Assembly: GCF_025463795.1 (NCBI RefSeq)
Contig: NZ_JAODBE010000040.1
Span: forward strand, 1-45,245
Direction: 5' to 3'
Origin: Amnibacterium sp.
Lineage (GTDB): Bacteria; Actinomycetota; Actinomycetes; Actinomycetales; Microbacteriaceae
DNA: 45,245 nt
Shown here: positions 33,971-41,367 of the stretch, in pieces
Position numbering within the stretch: position 1 is the first letter of the stretch
How the letters are laid out: the number at the start of each line of letters is the position of its first letter
Program-made: the position numbers and the translations under genes
The notes under the pieces: model-generated
Database searches by the model: none
Seen by the model: only the letters and a program-made list of their open reading frames with translations
Told to the model about the DNA's origin: nothing

Positions 33971-35383
33971 ATGATCCGCTTCGATTCCGTCACCAAGCGC
34001 TACCGCGGTGCTCCGCGGGCCGCCCTCGACGACGTCTCCCTCGAGATCGGCAGCGGTGAGTTCGTCTTCCTCGTCGGTGCCTCGGGCAGCGGCAAGTCGA
34101 GCCTGCTGCGCCTGATGCTGCGCGAGGAGCGCCCGACCTCCGGCGAGATCCACGTGCTCGGCCAGCGCCTCACGTCCATCTCGAGCCGAAAGGTGCCGTA
34201 CTTCCGGCGCAGCCTCGGCGTCGTGTTCCAGGACTTCCGCCTGCTGCCGAACAAGACCATCTTCGACAACGTCGCCTTCACCCTGCAGGTGATCGGCAAG
34301 TCCCGCGGCTTCATCCAGGCGACCGTCCCGGACGTGCTCGGCATGGTCGGGCTCGCGGAGAAGGCCCAGAACATGCCGAACGAGCTCTCGGGCGGCGAGC
34401 AGCAGCGCGTCGCCATCGCCCGAGCCGTGGTCAACAAGCCGGCGATCCTGCTCGCCGACGAGCCCACCGGCAACCTCGACCCGACCACGAGCGACGAGAT
34501 CATGAAGGTGCTCGACCGGATCAACGAGGCCGGCACGACCGTCGTCATGGCCACCCACGACGTCACCATCGTCGACCGGATGCAGAAGCGCGTCATCGAG
34601 CTCGTCGGCGGCCGCATCATCCGCGACGAGGAGGAGGCGACCTACGTCACCTCCTCGATCCCGATCCAGCGCCCGCAGCAGCCGCCGGTCACCGAGGGCG
34701 ACACCGGCACGGTCCCCGTCTGGGCCCGCCGTGGCCGCGATCGGCCCGAGCCGCCCGTCACCACCGGCCCCACGCGCCCGCCCGGCACACCGCCGCAGAC
34801 GGTGTGGCAGCAGCCGCCGCTGACGGCCGCACCCGCCGCACCGCGTCCCGCGACCGGTCCGCTTCCGACGGTGCAGCCGCCGACCGGCCCGAGCTCGCGC
34901 ACGGAGGAGCAGCCCGAGCCGTCGCGGGCACCGGTCTGGGCGCGCACCGACACCGGCCCCGTCCGCACGGTCCCCGCCGACGCCGACCGGACGCCGTGGC
35001 GTCGGGGGGAGCCGGCGCCGCAGCCCGCGGCCCGCCCCGAGACCGATGCGGCGAGCCTGTTCTTCGCCGCCCCGTTGCCGCCGGAGCCACGGCCCGACCC
35101 GGGCCTCGACGCGGCGGAGCCCCGTCCGCGGTTCCGCCGCCGCGGCTCGGAGCCCGAGGTGGAGCAGGTCGATCCCGGCCGCGAGGAGCGTCCGGACGCA
35201 CGTCGCGGCGTCCGCACGATCACCGGCGAGATCGACCTCGACGACACGGGCGACCCCGAGGGTCTCGAAGGCCGCAACGGTCGCCACCGCACACCGCCGC
35301 TGCCCGATCACCTCGACTTCATCACCGGACTCGGTCTCCGGGACCGCGATGCCGACGACGAAGGGGTGGGACCCTCCTCATGA
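33971..35383 (+). CDS. ftsE: Cell-division ATP-binding protein FtsE with long C-terminal tail
   Basis: 470 aa, about twice the usual 220-230. The FtsE domain (1-228) is standard: Walker A GASGSGKS (36-43), signature [14 protein letters not shown], Walker [14 protein letters not shown], and [10 protein letters not shown]. Residues 229-470 are a Pro/Arg/Thr-rich disordered tail in which PVWAR occurs twice, ending in an acidic part. FtsE with FtsX activates peptidoglycan hydrolases at the septum. ATG 33971 is chosen because TAGGCT (33955-33960) ends 10 nt before it; GTG 33950 would place the -10 inside the gene. ATGA overlap with ftsX. Confidence 0.95.
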   Translation: MIRFDSVTKRYRGAPRAALDDVSLEIGSGEFVFLVGASGSGKSSLLRLMLREERPTSGEIHVLGQRLTSISSRKVPYFRRSLGVVFQDFRLLPNKTIFDNVAFTLQVIGKSRGFIQATVPDVLGMVGLAEKAQNMPNELSGGEQQRVAIARAVVNKPAILLADEPTGNLDPTTSDEIMKVLDRINEAGTTVVMATHDVTIVDRMQKRVIELVGGRIIRDEEEATYVTSSIPIQRPQQPPVTEGDTGTVPVWARRGRDRPEPPVTTGPTRPPGTPPQTVWQQPPLTAAPAAPRPATGPLPTVQPPTGPSSRTEEQPEPSRAPVWARTDTGPVRTVPADADRTPWRRGEPAPQPAARPETDAASLFFAAPLPPEPRPDPGLDAAEPRPRFRRRGSEPEVEQVDPGREERPDARRGVRTITGEIDLDDTGDPEGLEGRNGRHRTPPLPDHLDFITGLGLRDRDADDEGVGPSS

Positions 35384-36294
35384 GACTCGGACTCGTCCTC
35401 TCCGAGGCCGCCAGCGGCCTCCGCCGCAACCTCTCGATGGTCGTCTCGATCGTGCTCGTCACGTTCGTCTCGTTGACGTTCGTCGGCACCGCGGCGCTGC
35501 TGCAGCTGCAGATCGGCCAGATGAAGAACTTCTGGTACGACAAGGCGCAGGTGGCCGTGTACCTCTGCAACGGCGAGGTGCCGAGCACCCACTGCGGCAA
35601 CGGCAGCGCGACCGCGGCGCAGATCAAGGCGATCGGCGACGCTCTGCACTCGGCGCAGCTGAAGCCGTTCATCAAGCAGTCGTACTTCGAGAACCACCAG
35701 CAGGCCTACAAGAACTTCGAGGCGCAGTTCAAAGGCAACCCCGTCGCCGACTACGTGACGCCGGACCTGCTCAACGAGGCCTACTGGGTGAACCTCAAGA
35801 ACCCGAACCAGTCGGCGATCATCGCGGAGGCGGTCGCCGGTCTGCCCGGCGTCGACGCGGTGACCGACCAGCGGCGCCTGCTCGACCAGATCTTCGCCGT
35901 CCTGAACACGGCGTCGATCACCGCGGCCTCGATCGCGGCGCTCATGCTCGTGGCGGCGGCGCTGCTGATCTCCACGACCATCCGGCTGTCCGCCTTCTCC
36001 CGGCGACGGGAGCTCGGGATCATGCGCCTCGTCGGCGCGTCGAACCGGTTCATCCAGACGCCGTTCATCCTCGAGGGCGTGCTCGCCTCCCTCATCGGAT
36101 CGGTGCTCGCCGGCCTCGCGACCGTGGGCATCGTGCAGTTCTTCGTGCAGGGCTTCCTCGCCCAGGCGCAGAAGGACATCGCGTTTGTCACGGTCTCGGA
36201 TGCGCTCGTCGTCGTGCCGATCCTCATCGGTGTCGGCATCGTGCTCGCCGCCGTCTCGGCGAACGTGGCGATCAGCCGCTACCTGAGGGTGTAG
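35380..36294 (+). CDS. ftsX: Cell-division permease-like protein FtsX
   Basis: 304 aa. Four membrane helices: about 22-45, then after a large extracytoplasmic loop three in the C-terminal half (from about 180). [24 protein letters not shown] is the conserved coupling segment. The loop carries C63 and C72 ([14 protein letters not shown]), placed to form a disulfide. The loop binds the partner hydrolase or its adaptor (RipC-type in mycobacteria). ATG 35380 overlaps the ftsE stop. Confidence 0.96.
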   Translation: MRLGLVLSEAASGLRRNLSMVVSIVLVTFVSLTFVGTAALLQLQIGQMKNFWYDKAQVAVYLCNGEVPSTHCGNGSATAAQIKAIGDALHSAQLKPFIKQSYFENHQQAYKNFEAQFKGNPVADYVTPDLLNEAYWVNLKNPNQSAIIAEAVAGLPGVDAVTDQRRLLDQIFAVLNTASITAASIAALMLVAAALLISTTIRLSAFSRRRELGIMRLVGASNRFIQTPFILEGVLASLIGSVLAGLATVGIVQFFVQGFLAQAQKDIAFVTVSDALVVVPILIGVGIVLAAVSANVAISRYLRV

Positions 36295-36416
36295 CCGCCG
36301 CGGGCGCACGCCGCCCGTGCCGCCGGCCGGCTCCTCCCGTTCCGTCCCCGTGCCGCGTGCATGCTGGTGGACCGAGGGGGGTCCGAATCTCCGGAGCGGG
36401 TATGGAGCCTCGGCAG

Positions 36417-36450
36417 TAGACTGTCGGGCTGATCGATCAGCCGAGGAGGT
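36417..36450 (+). promoter_or_regulatory. smpB -10 box, 16-bp palindrome and Shine-Dalgarno
   Basis: TAGACT (36417-36422) is the likely -10. A perfect 16-bp palindrome GGCTGATCGATCAGCC (36427-36442) covers the predicted start site near 36429 and abuts the Shine-Dalgarno GAGGAGGT (36443-36450). It could be an operator, or in RNA a 5-bp stem with a 6-nt loop. Confidence 0.55.
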
Positions 36451-36457
36451 GGTTGCA

Positions 36458-36934
36458 GTGCCCAGGGAGCAGGGTCGCAAGGTCGTCGCGAGCAACCGCC
36501 GGGCGCGCCACGACTACACCATCGAGGACACCATCGAGGCGGGACTGGTGCTCACGGGCACCGAGGTCAAGTCGCTGCGGCAGGGTCGAGCGTCGCTCAT
36601 CGACGGCTACGCGTACATCGACGGGGGCGAGGCCTACCTCGACGCCGTGCACATCCCCGAGTACAACCAGGGCACGTGGACGAACCACCCGCCGCGCCGC
36701 ACCAGGAAGCTGCTGCTGCACAAGCAGCAGATCCTCAAGCTCGGCAGCCGGGTGAAGGAGGGCGGCTACACACTCGTGCCGCTGTCGCTGTACTTCAGCG
36801 ACGGCAAGGCCAAGGTCGAGCTCGCGCTCGCCAAGGGCAAGCGCGAGTACGACAAGCGCCAAGCGCTGCGTGAGCGGCAGGACCGCCGCGAGGCCGAACG
36901 CGCGATGTCCACTCGCCGGAACCTCGGCGAGTAG
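36458..36934 (+). CDS. smpB: SsrA-binding protein SmpB
   Basis: 158 aa, normal length. It delivers tmRNA to stalled ribosomes. [56 protein letters not shown] and [16 protein letters not shown] are family stretches. The C terminus ends [10 protein letters not shown]; this last segment lies in a perfect stem-loop (36911-36932) and has degraded copies downstream. GTG 36458 follows GAGGAGGT with an 7-nt spacer. The partner RNA gene ssrA is 0.7 kb downstream. Confidence 0.97.
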   Translation: MPREQGRKVVASNRRARHDYTIEDTIEAGLVLTGTEVKSLRQGRASLIDGYAYIDGGEAYLDAVHIPEYNQGTWTNHPPRRTRKLLLHKQQILKLGSRVKEGGYTLVPLSLYFSDGKAKVELALAKGKREYDKRQALRERQDRREAERAMSTRRNLGE

Positions 36935-37080
36935 TCCTCATGGCTCCGGACCCCGGCGCCGAGTCCCGCACGACGCTCAGCGGTGTGCCGGCCGTGCCGA
37001 CGTCGGATGTCCATACGCCTGGATCTCGGCGACCAGCCCTCGTGGACGGTGGAGTCCGCGCGCCGGAATCTCGGCCCGGC
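36904..37080 (+). repeat. smpB 3' end and two degenerate downstream copies
   Basis: Copy 1 (36904-36943) is the end of smpB, containing ACTCGCCG-GAACCT-CGGCGAGT, a perfect 8-bp stem with the TAG stop at its edge. Copy 2 (37006-37045) matches it over 40 nt with about eight differences and a decayed stem. Copy 3 (about 37052-37080) shares CGCCGGAATCTCGGC. Read in the smpB frame the copies give [18 protein letters not shown] and SARRNLGP. Confidence 0.6.
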
Positions 37081-37578
37081 GCCGGGAGGCTGCAGGCGCG
37101 GCGTGACGACCCGCGGCGGCCCGACGTCGTCGCGGTGCTCACCGAGCATCTCGCCGACATGCACGCCACCTCACCGGCGGAGAGCGTCCACGCGCTCGAC
37201 CCGGACGGGCTGGTCGCCCGGGGCGTCGCGTTCTGGACCGTCCGCGACGGCGGCGCCGTGCTCGGCTGCGGAGCCCTCGCCCCGATCGATGCGGTCAGGG
37301 GCGAGCTGAAGTCGCTGCGCACCACCGAGGCCGCCCGCGGCCGCGGCGTCGCCACCATCGTGCTGGCCGCCGTGCTCGCGGAGGCGCGGGGCCGCGGCTA
37401 CGAGGCCGTCCTGCTCGAGACCGGTACCGAGCCGTTCTTCGTGCCGGCGCGGCGGCTGTACGAGCGCCACGGCTTCCGGCCCTGCCCGCCCTTCGGGGCG
37501 TACCGGGAGGACCCGCACAGCGCCTACTACATGCTGTCCCTCGATCCGGGAATGACCGAGGGGCCCTCGCGGTTCTAG
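36940..37578 (+). CDS. GNAT family N-acetyltransferase
   Basis: 212 aa as drawn from ATG 36940. The GNAT fold starts around residue 53 (RRDDPRRPDVVAVLTEH): acetyl-CoA loop TTEAARGRGVATIVLAAVLAEA, then PARRLYERHGFRPCPPFG and a terminal YYMLSLD strand. The first 50 residues overlap the repeat copies of the smpB 3' end and look unlike a GNAT N terminus, so an internal start such as GTG 37042 is likely. Acceptor substrate unknown. Its TAG stop (37576-37578) is inside the ssrA -10 box. Confidence 0.8.
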   Translation: MAPDPGAESRTTLSGVPAVPTSDVHTPGSRRPALVDGGVRAPESRPGAGRLQARRDDPRRPDVVAVLTEHLADMHATSPAESVHALDPDGLVARGVAFWTVRDGGAVLGCGALAPIDAVRGELKSLRTTEAARGRGVATIVLAAVLAEARGRGYEAVLLETGTEPFFVPARRLYERHGFRPCPPFGAYREDPHSAYYMLSLDPGMTEGPSRF

Positions 37579-37581
37579 ACT
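37552..37581 (+). promoter_or_regulatory. ssrA promoter
   Basis: ATGACC (37552-37557, -35-like) and TAGACT (37576-37581, -10) are separated by 18 nt. The predicted start near 37588 leaves a precursor of about 55 nt before the mature tmRNA 5' end. The -10 contains the stop codon of the acetyltransferase gene. Confidence 0.65.
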
Positions 37582-37643
37582 GTCGGAGCCCCGGCAACGG
37601 GGCGACACAACTCCACAGTGCGACAGTGGCTCCGCGCCGTCAT

Positions 37644-38016
37644 GGGGATGATCGGTTTCGACATTGCCTGTTCGACGACGGAAAGCGGGCCGAGGATGCA
37701 TGCTTATCTCGCTAACGATGCATGCAAACAACAGGTGCCAGTAAGACTCGCACCGCCTTCTCTCTCGCTGCGTAAGCAAGAGTAGTCAAGGCCGTCGGAC
37801 CGGGTTCGCCTCCGCCCCGGTATCCGGCGTCATCAAGGGGGCTTGCTACGGATGTCCTGCCTCGGGGCTTCGTGGGACTTTCACCGGGACTGGGCCTGTC
37901 GTCCGTAACCTGCCTGTGGCAAGGGACGGGGCCGAGTAGAACGAAAGACACAGGCTGCGCCCGGAGAAGACGCCGTTCTCCAGCAGTGGACGGGGGTTCG
38001 ATTCCCCCCATCTCCA
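37644..38016 (+). ncRNA. ssrA: Transfer-messenger RNA (tmRNA)
   Basis: 373 nt. The tRNA-like ends are clear: 5' GGGGATG (37644-37650) pairs with CATCTCC (38009-38015, one G-U), followed by A and no encoded CCA. The T arm GGGGG TTCGATT CCCCC is at 37992-38008, and the conserved 5' element GATCGGTTTCGACATTG is present. The tag frame runs 37737-37775. With SmpB it rescues stalled ribosomes and adds a degradation tag. It has its own promoter. Confidence 0.96.
37737..37775 (+). other. tmRNA tag-peptide reading frame
   Basis: From resume codon GCC to TAA the frame encodes ASKTRTAFSLAA. The terminal LAA is the ClpX recognition end of SsrA tags; a 12-residue tag is usual for this phylum. The choice of resume codon rests on tag length and the LAA-stop end, so it could be shifted by a codon. 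Confidence 0.75.
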
Positions 38017-38046
38017 CTCCTCGCGCGGATGTCACTGTCGCGCTGT

Positions 38047-38066
38047 GCAGCTCGGTCGGCGGCTGC
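38047..38066. terminator. Weak hairpin between ssrA and mntH
   Basis: GCAGC (38047-38051) pairs with GCTGC (38062-38066) and is followed by TGTTTC. It lies between the ssrA 3' end and the convergent mntH stop (38071-38073). Only five pairs, so support is modest. Confidence 0.35.
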
Positions 38067-38070
38067 TGTT

Positions 38071-39324
38071 TCAGGCGGTTCCCGTGAGGGTGACGCCGAG
38101 CAGCAGCACGTTCAGGGCGACGACCACGCCCGCCGCGGCCCAGCCGCCGATCCGCAGACCGCGGCCCGCGACGTAGGCGCCCATGAGCGACGCGTCCGAG
38201 TTCAGGCGGATGAGGGGCACGACCGCGAACGGGATCCCGAAGCTCAGCACCACCTGACTGATCACCAGCGTCGCGGTCGGCGGTGTGCCGAGCGCGAGCA
38301 GGACGAGCGCCGGCAGCAGGGTCACGACCCGGCGCGCGAGGAGCGGAACCTGCACCTTGAGCAGGCCGGCCATCACCTCGGAGCCGGCGTAGGCGCCCAC
38401 GGAGCTCGACGCGAGGCCGGATGCCAGCAGCCCGATCGCGAAGAGCACTCCGATCACCGGCCCGAGCGCGGAGGTGATCGCGCCGTGCGCGCCCTCGATG
38501 GTCGTGGCGCCGCTGCTGCCCTGCAGGTTGGCGGCGGCCACGACGAGCAGGGCGATGTTGACCGCGCCGGCGAGTGCGAGCGCGACGATCACGTCCCACC
38601 GGGTCACGACCAGCAGATGGGGGAGCCGCTCCCCGGGATCGCCGTGACGGTCGCGGGTGAGCGACGAGTGCAGGTAGATCGCATGCGGCATCACCGTCGC
38701 GCCGAGCATCGAGGCGGCGAGCAGCACGGATCCGCCGTCCTTGAGCCGAGGGAGCAGGCCGCCCGCGACCCCGCTCCAATCCGTGCTGCCCGTGAAGACG
38801 CCCGCGGCGAACCCGATGGTGAGCACGGCGAGCAGCCCGACGACGAGCCCCTCGAAGACCCGTTGCCCCCGGCGGTGCTGCGCGGAGAGGAGCACGAGGG
38901 AGACGGCGCCGACGATCACCCCGCCGAGCAGCAGCGGCAGCCCGAACAGCAGCCGCAGCGCGATCGCGCCGCCGATCACCTCGGCCACGTCGGTGGCGGC
39001 CGCGACGACCTCGGCCTGCAGCCAGAACGCGATGCGAGACGGGCGGGAGAGCCGGCGGCCGAGCAGCTCCGGCAGGCTGGCGCCGGTGACGAGCCCGAGC
39101 CGCGCTGAGCAGTACTGCACGAGCGCCGCGATGGTGTTCGCGACGACGAGCACCCAGACGAGCGCGTAGCCCTCCGTCGCGCCCGCGGTGATGTTCACGG
39201 CCACGTTGCCCGGATCGACGTAGGCGATCGCGGCCACGAACGCGGGACCGAACCCCGAGACGAGCCGGACGAGCGACCGTCGCCGGGTCGCCCGCACGAT
39301 CGCGGGGGCGGGGGCGTCGGTCAC
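38071..39324 (-). CDS. mntH: NRAMP-family Mn2+/Fe2+ transporter
   Basis: 417 aa, about eleven helices. The two metal-binding motifs are intact: DPGN (37-40) in helix 1 and MPHAIYLHS in helix 6. It imports divalent metals, mainly Mn2+, with protons. GTG 39324 begins 15 nt after the ogt stop on the same strand, so it is probably the last gene of a hisN-sigma-ogt-mntH run; CAGGAT ending 7 nt before the GTG may be a weaker own promoter. No MntR-type operator is obvious. Confidence 0.93.
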   Translation of the reverse strand: MTDAPAPAIVRATRRRSLVRLVSGFGPAFVAAIAYVDPGNVAVNITAGATEGYALVWVLVVANTIAALVQYCSARLGLVTGASLPELLGRRLSRPSRIAFWLQAEVVAAATDVAEVIGGAIALRLLFGLPLLLGGVIVGAVSLVLLSAQHRRGQRVFEGLVVGLLAVLTIGFAAGVFTGSTDWSGVAGGLLPRLKDGGSVLLAASMLGATVMPHAIYLHSSLTRDRHGDPGERLPHLLVVTRWDVIVALALAGAVNIALLVVAAANLQGSSGATTIEGAHGAITSALGPVIGVLFAIGLLASGLASSSVGAYAGSEVMAGLLKVQVPLLARRVVTLLPALVLLALGTPPTATLVISQVVLSFGIPFAVVPLIRLNSDASLMGAYVAGRGLRIGGWAAAGVVVALNVLLLGVTLTGTA

Positions 39325-39339
39325 CCCGCTGATCCTGCC

Positions 39340-39978
39340 TCACAGAAGCCGGGGCGCGGACCCTCCGGATGCGGGGAGCACGCCGTCGCGCTCGAGTGCG
39401 AGCAGGCGCACCTTCGCCTCCGCGCCGCCCCGGTACGCGCCGGTGCTGCCGTCGGAGCGCACCACGCGGTGGCAGGGCACGACGAGCGGCACCGGGTTCG
39501 TGGCGCAGGCGGTGCCGACCGCGCGGACCGCGCGGGGCGCATCCGTGCGGGCGGCGAGCGCGGCGTAGCTGATGGTGCGGCCGAACGGCACCTCCCGCAG
39601 CCGCTCGAGCACGGCGAGCCGGAACCCCCGGGCGAGCCGCAGATCCACCGGCCCCGGGTACGGGCCGTGGTCACCGGCGAAGAAGTGGTCGAGCCAGCGC
39701 GCCGCAGGGTCCAGTCGGCGCGGCGCACGCAGCACGCGTGGACCGATGCGCGTGGCGAGGCTCTCGAGCACCTCGTCCTCGTCCTCGATCGCGAACGCGA
39801 GCCGGGCGACACCCTGCTCGGTGGCGGCGACGAGCAGCGGACCGAGCGGGGAGTCGACGGTCCGGTAGTGCACGTCGGGGGCGGCGTCGCCGGTCGCCGC
39901 GTCCTCGAGCCTCGCGTGGAGGCGGGCGAGCAGGGCGGGATCGGCGTCGGGAACGGCGAAGGGGGCGGTGGTGGTCAT
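39340..39978 (-). CDS. ogt: Methylated-DNA-[protein]-cysteine S-methyltransferase
   Basis: 212 aa. It takes alkyl groups from O6-alkylguanine onto its own cysteine, C169 in VVPCHRVV. The DNA-binding helix-turn-helix (PFGRTISYAALAARTDAPRA) and TGAYRGGAEAKVRLLALE are typical. The ATG overlaps the stop of the sigma-factor gene (ATGA, 39975-39978), so the repair enzyme is translated together with a sigma factor. Confidence 0.94.
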   Translation of the reverse strand: MTTTAPFAVPDADPALLARLHARLEDAATGDAAPDVHYRTVDSPLGPLLVAATEQGVARLAFAIEDEDEVLESLATRIGPRVLRAPRRLDPAARWLDHFFAGDHGPYPGPVDLRLARGFRLAVLERLREVPFGRTISYAALAARTDAPRAVRAVGTACATNPVPLVVPCHRVVRSDGSTGAYRGGAEAKVRLLALERDGVLPASGGSAPRLL

Positions 39979-40466
39979 GCGATGTCCTTCCCGGCGAGCA
40001 GCGATCGGAGCCGCTGCACGCCGTCGGAGGCGGCCTTGCGGGCCGCGGGCTCGGTGGTGCCGGTGAGCTGCGCCACCTCGGCGAACGGCAGGCCGGCGAG
40101 GTGGTGGTGGACGACCGCGGCGCGCTGCCGGGTCGGGAGGAGCGCGAGCGCCGCCCACAGGTCGAGGTCCCGGCCGTCGGGGACGCCGAGGGTCGAGACG
40201 ACCTCCGGCGGCTCCGCGGTCGGGAACGCCGCACGGGACCGCGCCCGGAGCACGTCGACGGCCTTCCTGTGCGCGATGGTGACGAGCCATCCGGCGACGT
40301 TCCCGTCGAACCGGGCCCAGGCGCCCATCGCGGCGAGGAAGGTCTCGCTCCAGGCGTCCTCCGCGTCGTGCTGGTCGAGCATGCCGCGGCAGACCCGCCA
40401 GACGAGCGGCCCGTGCTCGCCGACGACCCGTTCGAACGGTGCTTTCGCCGTCTCGGAGATGCTCAC
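39975..40466 (-). CDS. ECF-like RNA polymerase sigma factor
   Basis: 163 aa, the minimal sigma2 plus sigma4 size. Region 2: VGEHGPLVWRVCRGMLDQHD, EDAWSETFLAAMGAW and GWLVTIAHRKAVDVLRARSR. Region 4: ALLPTRQRAAVVHHHLAGLP and FAEVAQLTGTTEPAARKAAS. No anti-sigma factor gene is adjacent; neighbours are hisN (7 nt upstream) and ogt (overlapping). GTG 40466 is used, with no clear Shine-Dalgarno. Pairing with ogt suggests a DNA-alkylation or oxidative-damage response, which is inference. Confidence 0.87.
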   Translation of the reverse strand: MSISETAKAPFERVVGEHGPLVWRVCRGMLDQHDAEDAWSETFLAAMGAWARFDGNVAGWLVTIAHRKAVDVLRARSRAAFPTAEPPEVVSTLGVPDGRDLDLWAALALLPTRQRAAVVHHHLAGLPFAEVAQLTGTTEPAARKAASDGVQRLRSLLAGKDIA

Positions 40467-40473
40467 ATCGATA

Positions 40474-41301
40474 TCAACGGCCGGCGGGGCCGGAATGTGA
40501 GGCCGCGAGTCCGATCCGGTCGAGGGCCGCGTCGTGCAGGCGCCCGTTGGTCGCGAGCGCGGTGCCGTGCCAGGGGCCGTCGTGCCCGTCGAGCGAGGTG
40601 AACCGGCCGCCCGCCTCCGTGACGATCGGCACGAGCGCCGCCATGTCCCACACCTTGAGGTCGGGCTCCCCGGCGATGTCGACCTGGCCCTCGGCGACGA
40701 GCACGTAGGACCAGAAGTCGCCGAGCGCCCGGGTGCGCCAGCAGCCGCGGGCGAGGGCGAGCAGGCCGTCCAGGCCTCCCGCGTCGTCCCAGCCCTGGAG
40801 CGAGTTGTAGCTGAGCAGGGCGTCGGACAGCTCGCCGACCTTCGAGACCGACAGCCGAGCCGGAGCGCCGGTGCCGCGCTCGGTGACGGTGGCGGCCCAC
40901 GCGCCGTGACCGCGGGCACCCCACCAGCGCCGGCGGAGCGCGGGCGCGGCGACGACGCCGAGGATCGGGTCGCCGTCGACGGCGAGCGCGATCAGGGTGG
41001 CCCAGATCGGCAGCCCTCGAAGGAAGTTCGTCGTGCCGTCGATCGGGTCGATGATCCACTGGCGGCCCGATCGCGCCTCGCCGCCGTACTCCTCGCCGAG
41101 CACCTCGTCGTCCTTGCGGGCGTCCTTCAGCGCGGCCCGGAGCGCCTGCTCGATCGCCTGGTCCGCATCCGTGACCGGGGTGCGGTCGGGCTTCGTCGAG
41201 ATCGCGAGGTCGCCGGCCCGGAAGCGGTCGACGGCGAGCACGTGCGCCATGTCGGCGAGGTCGAGGGCGAGCTGCAGGTCCTCGAAGATGCCGGGCGCCA
41301 T
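40474..41301 (-). CDS. hisN: Histidinol-phosphatase / inositol monophosphatase family
   Basis: 275 aa. IMPase-fold metal sites: EEYGGE (E70/E71), DPIDGTTN (D85-T91) and VWDMAALVPIVTEAGG. The actinobacterial group beside aroA and rsgA is usually assigned as histidinol-phosphatase HisN. ATG 41301 has TAGTGT (41314-41309 on the minus strand) ending 7 nt upstream, predicting a leaderless transcript; that hexamer overlaps the long stem-loop at 41312-41367. Confidence 0.88.
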   Translation of the reverse strand: MAPGIFEDLQLALDLADMAHVLAVDRFRAGDLAISTKPDRTPVTDADQAIEQALRAALKDARKDDEVLGEEYGGEARSGRQWIIDPIDGTTNFLRGLPIWATLIALAVDGDPILGVVAAPALRRRWWGARGHGAWAATVTERGTGAPARLSVSKVGELSDALLSYNSLQGWDDAGGLDGLLALARGCWRTRALGDFWSYVLVAEGQVDIAGEPDLKVWDMAALVPIVTEAGGRFTSLDGHDGPWHGTALATNGRLHDAALDRIGLAASHSGPAGR

Positions 41302-41311
41302 GGGACTCACA

Positions 41312-41367
41312 CTAGGGCGCGCCTCGCGACGTCTCGCGGCGGAACGAGGTCGCGAGACGCGCCCTAG
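41312..41367 (-). terminator. Long stem-loop between rsgA and hisN
   Basis: Arms 41312-41330 and 41349-41367 (19 nt each) pair with a single mismatch, around an 18-nt loop. One arm contains the rsgA stop codon (TAG, 41366-41364) and the other overlaps the predicted hisN -10 box. It should act as the rsgA terminator or a processing/attenuation structure. Confidence 0.7.
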
